Assembly (NCBI GenBank): GCA_018697195.1
Contig: CM031857.1
Span: 61,042,448-61,106,447 of the forward strand
DNA from: Certhia americana
Lineage: Eukaryota; Chordata; Aves; Passeriformes; Certhiidae
Length of the DNA stretch: 64,000 nucleotides
Direction of reading: 5' to 3'
The notes under the pieces are model-generated. The model had not been told where the DNA came from. It did not search any database and saw only the letters and a list, made by a program, of their open reading frames with translations. Both the position numbers and the translations under genes were made by a program. Positions within the stretch are counted from its first letter, which is position 1, and each line of letters begins with the position of its first letter. This document shows, piece by piece, positions 51,545 to 63,330 of the stretch.

Positions 51545-51660
51545 TGCTTGTTTGTTTGTTTGTTTTTTGTTGATTTTTTTGTTTGTTGGTTTGGTTTTGG
51601 GTTTGTTGATTTTTTTGTTTGTTTGTTTGTTTTTGTTTTGTTTTGTTTTCAGGTTTTTTC
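51545..51660. repeat. (TTTG)n and T/G-rich tract with internal duplication
   Basis: Blocks of tttg units are separated by ttgttgatttttttgtttgt, which occurs twice about 35 bp apart (near 51568 and 51603). A larger unit was therefore duplicated inside the simple repeat. Frames on both strands here are low-complexity artefacts. Confidence 0.85.
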
Positions 51661-53019
51661 CCTTGTTTTTTGTGTTTACTTCACATTTTACCACATGGAA
51701 CAGAATGAGGCAAAGGACAACCTTGTGGATAACCTTCTAGCTTCTAAAAACATTATGACAGGTTACTATCAAGAAGACCTGCAGTAAATTTTGCTCCTGA
51801 GTTTGTGCCCCTTTAGTTTTCATTGCCAGGTTTCTCTTTACCCCAAACTTCACTTCTGTTCTGCTTCATAGAAAGGTGATACAGAGACCCATAAAACAAC
51901 AGATGTCTTGCCAAACCAACCAAAAGCTAACAATTCTATCAGACTGCAGCCGTCTATGGATATATAAGGAACTTTTCTCATGGGACTATGAACAGCTCCA
52001 GGCAAATCAACAACAGCAAAGCAACCTCAGAGGAAGATGTAGAATTCAAGCCTCCCGATACTCAGAAATTATAAAGTAATTTGCTGGTTTCTGTTTGGTC
52101 TTGAGCAGTAAGACAGTTTGTTTTAGTGGTAGAAGTAGAAGGAAAATTGGGGGAAATTCAGAATGACTATCATATAAATTAATCTTTAAACAAATGCAAC
52201 CTAGATGTAAGAGATGGATTTCTTATATGTAGGTCAGAAATGTCACAATTCTCTGTGTGGTCTGGGAACTCCCTGTTAATCTGTGCATGGACAATGAGTG
52301 TGAGACTGAGTTCATAGCCACTGTCACAAAAAAGCATTTGAATAGTGGCTATAAGAATTTTTCAAGTAAGAATTTTGGACTGGGCTGTAGATAGTTTCAG
52401 GTCATCCCTGCTGTTTTCAGAGAAACTAATGGACATGTTTGTATTCTTCCATGAGCTGGGGGGGAGAATCTGTTCACCTCAGGGCCATTTCCAAGATATT
52501 TCTGCTGTACAACACAGCGAACTTAGACAGAACACTTGTAACAACTCAGTAAAAAATTTGCTGGAGATACAGATATGGTCATGCAGAACAGTGTTTGGTA
52601 CACAGGAAGTTAGGATGTGTTGTGTATATTCTTTAAGGTGCTCAGCAGTGATGGATTTATACTTGCTGTGGGGTTCATAGGGCAGATGGGTATCAGGAAT
52701 TGGCAGGATATTAGTTTTAGACTGTCACCCATTCTGTCTAATGAAACCACTGTGAAGATGCTTGCAACAGAGACTCCTGCCATTGTATGGACTAATAAGA
52801 GATTTCTTTTCTCAAAAGGTGTTACTCTGTGCAGAGATTCCTGCGTGTTTTTAATGAACACTTTTTCAGTGCTTGTACAACAAGACCACTCCCTCATGCT
52901 ATTCTTCTACTTTGTCTGTAAGACTCTTTTCCTTGTTTCCTATAGCCAGAAATTCTTTGAATGTGGCCCAGATTTGCTCTTTAATATTCAAACTGAGATA
53001 GAAATTCACCAAGTCACAT
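51661..53019. other. Non-coding sequence carrying the longest open frame
   Basis: A 151-codon plus frame (52617-53072) is the longest in the window, but its last part runs into a CR1 fragment and it has no recognisable domain. It is not accepted as a gene. No other feature was recognised. Confidence 0.4.
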
Positions 53020-53254
53020 CTGAGTATGAGGAAAAGCTTCCTTACTTTGAAAGTGTCAGAGCACTGGAATAGGCTGTTCAGAAAGGTTGTGGAATTTCCT
53101 TTCCTGGAGATATTCAAAACCTGTCTGAATGCAATCCTGTGGAACTTACTCTGGGAGAACCTGCCTGAGCAGAGCGATTGGACTAGCTGATCTCCAGAGG
53201 TCCCTTCCAACACTAAACATTCTGTGAGAATCTTTGATTCAGTGACTCTGTGAT
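53020..53254 (+). mobile_element. CR1 LINE 3' end, second subtype
   Basis: The plus strand reads gtcagagcactggaataggc, ttcagaaaggttgtgg, ctggagatattcaaaacctg, ttggactagctgatctccag, aggtcccttccaacactaaa and then cattctgtgag...gattcagtgactctgtgatg. This is a CR1 3' end with the 'gatctccagaggtccctt' terminus, different from the 'cttaaagatc.tttcca' terminus of the copy at 48366-48916, so two CR1 subfamilies are present. It is 5'-truncated and non-coding. Confidence 0.9.
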
Positions 53255-53319
53255 GATGGGGACTGCTCTATATACCATCTCTGTGTCATGGAGTCACTTT
53301 CTAGTCCAGACACAGACCA

Positions 53320-53395
53320 GATTAATACATATATTTAAGTATTAATTATTATAATTAATTATTATAATTATAATTATTTTTATAAATGTAAATAT
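53320..53395. repeat. AT-only low-complexity tract
   Basis: Repeated taattattataattaatt and attataattat words. Confidence 0.75.
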
Positions 53396-54399
53396 CTCTA
53401 TATAAGAGTGAAATGGGTTTATAAGCATAAAAACCTTGTTATCTCAAATTAGAACTTCAAAAATCCCTTCTCACTTAGTATCAGCTTGTATAAAATATCA
53501 GTTCTAATGTTCATGTCTCAAGTTTCTTAAATGTATGTAATGAAATCTTGAAAATTTGCACCTCATTACTTGTTCAGATGGGAAAGTGCATGTGAAAGTA
53601 GATAAGTAAACTGATATAGGCAGGCAGCAGCACAATCATTATTATAGTACTATTTGAAATGTATGTAGTTTTAAATAATTTGCCTGGTTTTCTCATATTG
53701 CACAACAACAATTTTTTTTATTGCAGGTAATCAAGATGTCAGATAATCAGAGCTCTCAGTTTCTTTTTAATAGGTACTTCATTCAGTTAATTTGTTTTCT
53801 GCATTCCTTTGTGGTGATTTAAGTGTTTTATGCCTAGGAATATATATTTGAAGTTCTGTTCTTTAACTAGAAATTTGTGATAGTCAAAAATTACTTTTAT
53901 CTGCAGGGAAAAGCGACAGAAGTGAGAGAAAAAATGTTACATGACAAGCTGTTAACCACATACTGGAATTCTCTGCTGCATAAGGCAATGATGATATGAC
54001 CAGCTAGAGAATTTTCATGATCCTAATGAAGAGCCAAAAATTCAGTTTGCCAACCTGTACACTGACTTCAGCAGAATATCAAAGGATTGCAAATCATTTT
54101 AGCATCTGGACTTTTAAAATTTAATCAAGGAATTACAAGTGTTGGTAAATTAAGGCCTGATCTTTCAGACCTTTATGCCAATGAGAGTTTTGCTATTGAG
54201 TTAATTGGAAGCAGAACTGAGTTCTTTATACTTCGAGGTGTCATAGAAAACCACATGTTGAAAACAAAATCACAACTACATTTCATCTGTTTTAGAAGAC
54301 TCCTTACCTGATCAATCACCAATCAATGCATTGTTTTGGAGTGTCAGCCTTTTCTGAATGCAAATAGTAAGATAGCCAAAACCATCAGCATACATTTGT
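53396..54399. other. Non-coding AT-rich sequence
   Basis: No gene or repeat family recognised. The 74-codon plus frame 54087-54311 has no recognisable feature. Confidence 0.45.
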
Positions 54400-54508
54400 C
54401 TCCATAAAAGAACAAAGAAATGAAGAGGAACATGCCTGTGCTGATATGGGGCTCATTTGGATTTGTAAGAGGGTTAATAATAAGATGATTATTATTATTA
54501 TTATTATT

Positions 54509-54581
<73 letters not shown>

Positions 54582-55058
54582 GGGTTGATAATACAGACAT
54601 GTTTTGATTTTTGCTGGGCAGGGCTTATTCAGTATCAAGGCATTGCACCACACTCCACCAGGGAGGAGACTCAGAGTACGCAAGAAGCTGGGGGACAACA
54701 CAACCAGGCCAGCTGAGTTTGACTGACAAAGGGATATTCCAGGCCACATGAAATCATGAAGATGTCATACAAGCCTATAAAGATAGAGGGAAAAGGAAGA
54801 AGAAAGAGAGATTGATAATGATAGTGTTTGTCTTCCCAAGCCACAGTGCCATGTGATAGAGCCCTGCATTCCTGGAGATGGCTCCCACCTCCCCATGGGA
54901 AGTGATGAATGTATTCCTTGTTTTGCTTTTATTTTACCTATTAGGCTGTCTTTATCTCAGCCCACCAGTTTTCTCACTTTTACGCTTCCCATTCTCTCCT
55001 CAGTCCCACCAGGGGTGTTGTGTGGTGCTCAGTTATCATCTGGGGTTAAACCTCAACA
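54400..55058 (+). mobile_element. Solo LTR, avian ERV family A, split by a microsatellite
   Basis: The left part (about 54440-54480) reads gatatggggctcatttggat and then gagggttaataa, matching the 5' portion of family A as seen, reversed, in the copies at 42717-43249 and 63331-63879. After the trinucleotide array, the LTR resumes with gggttgataatacagacatg and continues through gggatattccaggccacatg, cctataaa (TATA-like, near 54774), gtgtttgtcttcccaagcca, cctgcattcctggagatggc, ctgtctttatctcagcccac, and tggggttaaacctcaaca. Sense is plus. The left boundary is approximate because the first approximately 40 bp are eroded. Frames of 62-79 codons over it are shadows. Confidence 0.8.
54488..54580. repeat. 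(ATT)8(AAT)23 palindromic microsatellite
   Basis: 24 bp of ATT units (54488-54511) are followed with no spacer by 69 bp of AAT units (54512-54580). The ATT arm and the first 24 bp of the AAT arm are exact reverse complements. It sits inside the LTR, between two related words, gggttaataa (54471-54480) and gggttgataa (54582-54591). The poly-Leu, poly-Ile and poly-Tyr frames on the minus strand are artefacts. Confidence 0.95.
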
Positions 55059-55502
55059 ATATCTGAAAGAGGTTTAGGAGCTACGGCAAGTAGAGACCAC
55101 TGAAGAAATAAGTAGAGGGAAATGAAAATAAACTATATAGCTCATCTTCCTTTTCCTATAATCCTGTTTTTAGCATGTTCACATAACTTTCAGGATTATA
55201 TAATATTTATTCTCTGGTGGGCTGCATATTACAATGGATTCCAGCAACATTCTTAGCTGTGGTTCCTAGTGAAACTTTGATTCTGCTACTATCTTTATGT
55301 AGGTAGGATTATGGGTGGCAAATGATGCAGTCTGTACTACTCTTTATAGTCTTATATATCAATGCTGAAAGGAGAGGTGTATGTTGATCCCCAAGAGACA
55401 ATCCATCAGTTAAGAAAGCAGGTGGAGTAGGAGTTTCAGGGGACTTGTTTGCAGTGGTGCACAATGATGAAACACTGTTTCATTCAACATACTCGGCCTT
55501 AC

Positions 55503-55508
<6 letters not shown>
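55059..55508. other. Non-coding sequence
   Basis: No gene or repeat family recognised between the LTR and the poly-A run. Confidence 0.4.

Positions 55509-55556
<48 letters not shown>
55509..55556. repeat. Poly-A run (48 bases)
   Basis: The longest homopolymer in the window. It is followed by A/C-rich sequence (gacaaaaagcccaaaacaaa). No LINE, SINE or processed pseudogene body could be recognised on the 5' side. The true length in the genome may differ. Confidence 0.9.
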
Positions 55557-55558
<2 letters not shown>

Positions 55559-55590
55559 CAAAAAGCCCAAAACAAAACCCTGCAAACCCA

Positions 55591-58500
55591 ATTGAATTTT
55601 AACTGTTGAACCTCCTCTTCTGAGATAGTCTCTGTATGTGTGATTAGAGATGATTAGAGGGCAGTTGTCTTCACTGTGCTTGAACTTAGGTCAGAGCCTA
55701 TTGCTCTTTCTGATCTGAGTTATAAGTTGTCTGTAACCTGGCTCATCTCAGAAGACATAGAATATAATTTCTTCACAATAAAGGGAGCAGCTGCACTCAT
55801 AAATGTCATTTACAGGGCAGTTTCTGCATTCAGATAATATAGCTGGCACTTACATCACAAAGCCCCCTTTGATTGCCTCCATTAACTGTGACAACCCGGT
55901 AGAAAACAGGGATAATAAGAATTAAGGTTGAGTAGATCTTTACAATTACAATAAACCAAACTCAGTATACAAACACCTTAGCTCCCAAAATTTTGTTGCA
56001 CCTTTGAGGAGGGACAGTTTCTCTACCCCCTTGAAAGACAATTGTTTTTTCTGTAATCCAAAGTAAAAGTCCTGGAGGCAGACAGGAGCTGAGATACTGC
56101 TGACATTCCCTTCAAATGGAGGATTTTTATAGAAACCAAATCAATTGAAGCCCAAGTGAATCAGCTGTAGAAATTGCCTCATATTTTGTAATCTTTCAAA
56201 TGAATGCACTGACAAATATCTGGGTTTAAAAGAAAGGAGTCAGAAATGATCTTGCATTTGTTTAGAATTGTACACAATGTGTTAGCAAAAGCAATCAATA
56301 CCTAATTATGAGCCTATCTCTGAGACCACAGTCCTCTCTATTCTAATGTTTTCCACAGAGATAAACCACTTGCTGCATGACCTGACACATTTGTTTTGAC
56401 AGCTCTGCTTCAAACATGACAGTGAATGTCATAGTCTAAGAATAGCCTCCATCCTCAAAACCCCCACAATTCTATAGATTTTATTATGTCACCTGCAAAA
56501 ATTTTCACAATGAACTCTGGTTTGTTTGGTTCCTCTTTTGTCCTTGAACAGTGATTCCAAAGACACATTTACACTAAAAGGTTTTTAATACTACTGCCAA
56601 GTTGCTCATAAGCAGTCAAGGGTTTCCAAGGCCTTTGCAGAATTGAATTCTACCTGAGAAAAGCTTGTTGTGGGATGCAGATTAATTCCATTGAGCTTTT
56701 GTAAATAAATCTAGACTCACAAGACAACAGTCTTGTTGAATTTTCTGTCCCAAATGCATCAAGCGACAGCCTTCTCTAAACTCAGGACTGGATTTTAGTT
56801 TCCATTTCTGGAGCTAAATCACAGCAGTAGGAGCTGCTAATGGCTTAACTGTAATTAGTTCAAGCAACTCAGCAAAATGCAGTCAGAAGTTAAACTGTGA
56901 CAAGGAATCAAGTTATAAATATAAATTAACCTGTGCATACACAGTTGCCACATAGGTGGACAAAGACCAGTCAGGTAATTACAGTTTTCAGTCCAGCTTA
57001 CATGTCTATTTTCAAAGAAGCAACCTAAACATAAGAAATAATTGTAATGAGATACCTAGGCTAATAGTAAACCCCTCACAAATTTCATGCATGCTTTATT
57101 ATTTTTCTCACTTTTCATGCAAAAAAAAGAAAATGAAGCATCAATGCTGGACTTCCAAGATCAATCATTTTTAACATATTCAGAAGATCGAACATGAAAG
57201 GCTGTACGTAACAGAACCTACACAGCAAAATGTGCCTTAACAACTCTTACACATTCTCTGGTCACCAGAGGGAACTAAAAATTATCCTAAGTTGAGTCCA
57301 TGAATAGAAGTATTACACCTGTGCAAACTAAGCATGTAATTATCTGATAAATTACATGGGCAAATAACTAATTTGCAACCTACTAGTTAATATAAATATT
57401 TAAATATGAATCCTTCAACTCTTCTACCTTCCTAACTTAAATCATCATTGTCTGTGAACTCTCTACCTTGAAGACAAAAATTGCGTTAAGATTTTGGAGT
57501 CACAGTACTTATAAAAGAAGAATAGTGATATCTAAACGTGTAAGTAACTAAATTCACACACAACTTTAAATACCATTAGCATTTTATTTTTAAAAAAAAA
57601 ATCTTGAGTCAACTGCAGTTGAATGACTGAGTTGCTAAATGTGCAAGTCTAAAAGCCCTGAATGAAGAGATGCAGAGTGAGAAACTGTAAAAATGAATGT
57701 TTGGTAAAGGACTTGATGATACCTAGAAAATATGGACATATGCAATTGCCAGTATATTGGGTAAAAAAAAAAACAAAAGAGAAGAAAATAACTAAGCACC
57801 CATATAATGAGACATGACACATAAACAGCAGATAATAAGACATTATAATTGATCAAAAGACCCTGAAAAAATAATAATAAAAAAATAATAGAGAATAATA
57901 GGAGGAGAGAAACAGGGAATTGATATGGTTCTTGGATGTTGTTAAGATCTAACCTAGAGTTCAAGAGACCTGAGGATATGTGTGACTGTGGATCAAGACA
58001 GGAAGGGTATACATTTGCCTGCTAGTGAACTTCAGCCTGTATCAGCTGGAGAGGACAAATGTATTTGTGTTGTGCTGCTCAAGTTTTTGATGTTTTTGTG
58101 ACTGCTGTTGGTGTTTATGTGGGTAGCAGTAAGGAATAATTGGAATGTCCACCACTTCTTTTGATTTTTTCTGTATAGTGTTTGTGTGTGTGTGCGTGTC
58201 TGCATGTGTGTTTGTACCTCCTGCTGTAGAATGTATGCTCAACCTTGCTACAGTCTGGACCCAGAAAAAGGAACATCAGCAAACACTGGGAGTAGAAAAC
58301 TCCTGAGTATTGAAGTCTGACGGATTCAGGTTCCCTCAACAGATACATATAAAAAGTATATGACAGTAAGAAGGTGATCTTACTTGTAATAAGCTTATTG
58401 CTCCCCAAATATTGAAAATGAAATGGATGCTGGTTCTTGCTGATTTGCTGCCTTTCAACACTTTCCTGCAGGAGCCTCTATTTTCTGCAGTCGCTACTTT

Positions 58501-59674
58501 CTCAGGACAAAAATTTTCTTTCAATTTTTACAAGTTTTTCCCTACATGTATTTGCTGGAAGAAGTAACATAAGACACCTTATTCAGGATGTTCTTACTGA
58601 AAAGACTGGATTAACCTATTGAGCCATTAATATATGCATGCAATGTTCTTTATTTCTCTCTAGTACACATCCTCACCAAAAAAAGATAAAACACATGTCT
58701 TTGACATACTTTACTCATATTGTTCTTGAATTAACTTTTATCCTTCACAGAGTAACTCAAAAGATTGTAAACGAGTGATTTATTTTACCAATAATTACAG
58801 GTCATGTTTACATGCATCATGCAAGAGATCCAATTGTTAAGCCCTCCAGCATCATTCCAGATTTTGATCTTTTCTCCCTTATTTACATGTACTCATTAGT
58901 AATTATTGTGCAATTTGTTATATACAAAAAAACCCCCACTGTATTGTGGGAAGCTTTACTTTTTTCTAGCCCTCCCGAAAGGCTGTACCATTGAATGTGA
59001 AGCTCCCTGACACTTCTGTTAGAATGTCTAAGATAACATTTATAACTGAGCAATCTTATCTACAAAGAATAACAAATGAGATTTAAGAGTTCTGTTTTTC
59101 ATGTCTAATATACTATTTTTTCAACTGCACTTTACCTTAGTACACAATTTATTTTGTATATTTACTTCATTTAATCATTTCTAACAGCAATTATGGAATC
59201 TCTCTCTTCCTTGCATCTTATCATCTGATCTTTCATTGTGTATTTTCTTTCAGTGTTGACAGATCAAATGAGAGGTTTTTCTTCTTACAGATACCTAGAG
59301 TATTTACGTCTTCATTTTAACACAACTCTTGTGAAATCTTTTAATCTTTTGTTTGCTGGAAACAAAATACTTCAGAATAACTTGCTATGTAATTGAATAG
59401 AAATGTCCTGCCATCAGTCTTTTAAATGTGAAGTTTCTGCTATTGTCCATTTTCCATTGAATCTCTTTTATTTCTCAACAAGTGTTTACATTACCATTTT
59501 TAGAATGATTTTTCCTGCAAAAGTTGGATGAGTGAAAAATTCCAGTTTGTTTATGCTTGAAATAGTTTTTCTGCTAACTCTAACACGTAAGACTGAGTTT
59601 CACATAATTCTGCAAGTGGTTTTAGCATATATTTATTAGCAGGCAAATCTATTGCTGTGCATTTTCACAGTAGT
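55591..59674. other. Non-coding AT-rich sequence
   Basis: About 4 kb without a supported gene. It contains a (TG)n-like run at 58189-58214 and a short A/T-rich (AAT)-like patch at about 57867-57900. Frames of 60-109 codons, including the Phe/Leu-rich minus frame 57635-57964, show only hydrophobic low-complexity composition. Confidence 0.45.
58189..58214. repeat. (TG)n imperfect microsatellite
   Basis: gtgtttgtgtgtgtgtgcgtg followed by tctgcatgtgtgtttg, with a few interruptions. Confidence 0.75.
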
Positions 59675-59951
59675 TACGAGTTAACCCTGGTCAATAAACA
59701 ATGTGGAATATTTCTTTATCCAATCTAGACCAAATTTCCAAGTACTCTGCCTCCCAACTTCCTCACCCCTAGCCTACTCACTATGGGAGAAAGAGCAGAA
59801 AAAGAGAAAACCTTGATGCTTTGCAAGCATTGTTGAACCATATTCAAAACACTGGTGTGTTATCAACACTATTAGGACAACAAATCTAAAACACAGGACC
59901 ATACAAGCTGCAATGACGAAAGTTAACTCCATGCCAGCCAGACCCAACACA
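59675..59951 (-). mobile_element. Solo LTR fragment, avian ERV family A, internally deleted
   Basis: The part 59704-59951 matches family A on the plus strand: cccaacttcctcacccctag, cctactcactatggg, agcagaaaaagagaaaacct, gtgttatcaacactattagg, aatctaaaacacaggaccat, and gccagccagacccaacaca at the end. Just before it, gttaaccctggtcaataaac (59678-59697) resembles the opposite LTR terminus. The middle approximately 260 bp would then be deleted; that join is tentative. Sense is minus. Confidence 0.75.
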
Positions 59952-62900
59952 GTGATCTGCACATGACTACACAGTAGTAAGACTCAGAATGTGAATGAGC
60001 TGTGTGGCAAATAATTATGTTTCTGAGCTTCAAACTGGTAGATACCCTGTCTTCTGCCCCTTAGAAGACCTCTGAATAACCTCTGTAGTACAAGAGAAGG
60101 ACATGTACTTGAAGAATCTTTTAACTGCTAAAAGAACTCACCCTTTTGAAAAGGTTCTTTAAGTGCACCCTTAGTATGTCTTCTCTGTTTATGTTCTATC
60201 CTTGCTACTGAGGGAGGGAACGAGAAATCTTTTTAATTCTCCATCATTGGCAAAGACCCCAAACTGAAATGTGTTGGCAGGGGGTGATAAACTTGCCTGT
60301 GACCACATCTCAAAGGGTTAGGGGACGGAAATGCCAAATCCCCTATCACTGGTGAACTGGATGAGTGCACTGTGCCCCTTAGGTGTGCAATCAAGATTTA
60401 TTCTTACTTTTAATCTAGTAACTAAGTTTATGTTTTACTGAGCAAAGCAAACAAAATTAAAAGGAACAGTTAAGTCCTTTCTATTACCCCCTTGCCTCTC
60501 ATGCAGAGTAAAAAGAAAAACTAGTATCTGCAGGATTAGCAGTGTTTAGCATGCTGCACAAAAGACCTTTCTCACTATCTTTGAAATAAAATTCTTCATA
60601 AATAGCTGAACTTTGGCTTCATGAATAGACTCTGCTTTAAGCAGGGAGTGAAGTACTAAGCCCCCATGTTCCCTGATTTTTTCAATATTGTCTTGAATGC
60701 ATTCTTTTACACCTTTTTTTCTTCAATTGCTGTGGTAGAAACTGTTATAGCAAGGTCAACAAACAGTTGCATTTATATCTATGAGTGGAGTGCAGGTGTA
60801 GAGATGAGCTCAGGAGGGAATTGCAGGAGCAGTAGCGCCTCAGCCCTAAGATGAAGCCTGCCATAGCTGTAACTTTGTGCTAGCTGATTCATGGAGCAGT
60901 AATAAAGGTTATGGCAGTCAGTAAATAACCTGTCAAATTCCTACTGCTTCCCTTACCCAATTCAAAGGATTCATCAATCTCTGTACACACTTGTGCTGCA
61001 CATCTGGGTTGCTTATTGATGATCTGGATCATGTTCATCAGTTCCTTGCTCATTTAATGCTTCTATAATCACCTCAAGCCTGTGTAAACCCTTTCAGAAC
61101 CACTGAGGTGTGAAATATCTTCCCTTTTGGTGTTCAAGGTGCCACTCTCTGCATTCTGACTGTGCACTTAACAGCACTGTAGACTGGTATAAACCCACTG
61201 TCCTTTCCCTCTGGAAGCATCTTTATTAAAGACCAGTACCCCTACCTTATAAGACACACGGAGACACAGACACACACACAAAGGTAAAGTATGCTGTCGT
61301 CACACACACGTTTCTTAATCAGACTTTTAAGGTGCTATTTTATGGAAAAAAAAATATAATTTTTTTAGTTACACAAAAATTGTTTTAAATATTGTTTTTA
61401 GGAATAGGTATTTAATGATTACTTTTTGTTTGTTCAATTTTTCTACGAATTACTAAAAAGGAGACAGCAGCAGTGTTGACTGAGTTTTTAGGACTGCTCA
61501 CAGAATATTTCCTTCAGAAGACTAACATCTAGAAGAATTTAAACATTTTTTCTGTGACAGTTTAGTGTAATGGCATATGGGTTATTAAAAAAAATAAAGC
61601 AAACAAACCTATTTTTTTCTTTATCTTTTTTATTATTATTATTATTTTTGTTTTTATTTTTTTATTATTTTCTATTTTAAAAAGAAAAGTCAAACAGCAC
61701 TAAGAGATGACATAAACAGACCAGAGTAAAATATGTGAATGTGTTTCCTGGAGAACACCCTCACTAGAACAGCATTCATGCCATCAGCTGTGTCTCTCTG
61801 GCTTCCCCAGGATATAGTCAACCTCCAGCACAGACTTCTATAAATCTGGAAAGGCAAAAGAGCCAGGCATTCCATGAAGCCCATTAAAAACTTCAGTGTG
61901 ATCTATCTGGTTTTTGTGGAATGTAGCTGGTAAAAGCCCCTAAGATCCATATCTAAGTAAACTGATAGTGTATACTTAATGTGCTTTACTCTGCTATGTT
62001 CATTGCAGGAAAATTACCTTCCAGTAAGGAAACTCCTGTTGGTGAAAAAGACTGAGTAATCTTCCTTTGAGTGTTGCTTTCTAGTTAACTAGAAAAAAAG
62101 TAATTGCAACTGCTTCAACATTAGATGCCTATTTTTTTTCATTCTGTTTTAAAAGGAAATCCCAGAGCTTTGTAATCTAGACACAGATATTTATTATAAA
62201 TTATTTTTTAAAAATACAATATGACTTTTCAATATTCTGTTGAAACTCAGTCAGATATTGAATGCAGTATCTATGTCTTTATTATTAAATCTGAACATGG
62301 AATAAAAATCTATATAAATGCAGCTTTCAGCTTTTGCAGGGATTTTTGTGGCTTTTGGGGTTTTTTAAAATTCAAAATCTTACTGAAATATGAAGACTCG
62401 TCATGGAGCTATGAATGATACATATTTATCCACTGGAATTACATCAGAACTACATTTTTGGCCTGTGTTTAATTTGAAGAATACATTTTCAGAACTGAAT
62501 CTTGATATTAGCATACAGATGGAATTGAACAGTATGTCAATACAGACTGACAAAGCAGATAGATTGCTGGTTGCTTTATTTTAGATTAGTTCTAAATTTT
62601 CTCATGGAGAATATAAAAATGTAAAAGAGCATTTCAATTTCCCATTTCATTTAAACTGAGAAGAAAGCAATAATTCAAGTAAAACTAATAAAGGACTGAT
62701 GTTAGAATATGATTGACATGTGGCTAAAATGTGTTTCAGTTGTAAAGACAGTCCAGTGCTAATAAAACAGCATTGACTGACTTGTAACCTTCAGGCCTCC
62801 CTTGCTCACATATAATTGATTTTAAAACAGCATCCAAAAAAGAAAAGATTTCCTGTGTTCTTCTTTCTTTGTTAGGAAGCATTTGAAATTAAATTACAAC

Positions 62901-63249
62901 GTATCCTAGGGTGAATATAACTGGTTATTTATTTCTTTGCTATTTTATGAGGAATTAAAAAAAGAAGAAAGAAAAATTTCGAGTGCCACTGTGAAGGTAA
63001 AATGCTTGATTTATGTACACTTCTGAATAGGTGAAAATGCATAAGAGGAAGTGAGATAATCTGATGATCTGAGTAAAACAACTAAAATTTTTACAGTGCT
63101 GGAGACAGAAGGAGCATTCAGATGTACCTTGTTATTAGGGTAGGTATACTAATTATTTTATTTGTTCATATGCAGTAACATCTCTCATTTTCTGAGTCAT
63201 AGCTTGTGGTATTAAATCCCAGAAAAGTAGATATTTACATTCGTAAATT
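59952..63249. other. Non-coding sequence
   Basis: 60160-60400 is GC-richer and may hold an eroded element, but I could not assign it. CA-rich repeats lie near 61252-61281 and 61300-61310. A T-rich patch with ATT units lies at 61615-61680. No gene is supported. Confidence 0.4.
61615..61680. repeat. T-rich/(ATT)n low-complexity tract
   Basis: ttattattattattattttt and further T-rich words. Confidence 0.75.
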
Positions 63250-63330
63250 TGTTTTGGGGGCTAAGAATCGTGTCATAACAACTTCAGCCTCCTTATACCA
63301 TCAGTAAAGAGAAGCATTCTTCATATTCTC

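Noticed and set aside
51482..51787. Cys/Phe/Val-rich and Lys/Asn-rich frames
   Set aside because: Translations of the (TTTG)n tract on either strand.
52617..53072. 151-codon plus-strand frame, the longest in the window
   Set aside because: No recognisable domain, and its end lies in a CR1 fragment. The composition fits a chance frame.
54385..54749. Poly-Leu/Ile and poly-Tyr frames
   Set aside because: Direct translation of the ATT/AAT microsatellite.
57635..57964. 109-codon hydrophobic minus-strand frame resembling a membrane protein
   Set aside because: Phe/Leu richness is explained by A/T-rich low complexity. There are no charged loops, no conserved motif and no family match.
58189..61310. 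TG/CA repeats considered as a regulatory array
   Set aside because: They are short, imperfect and ordinary dinucleotide repeats.
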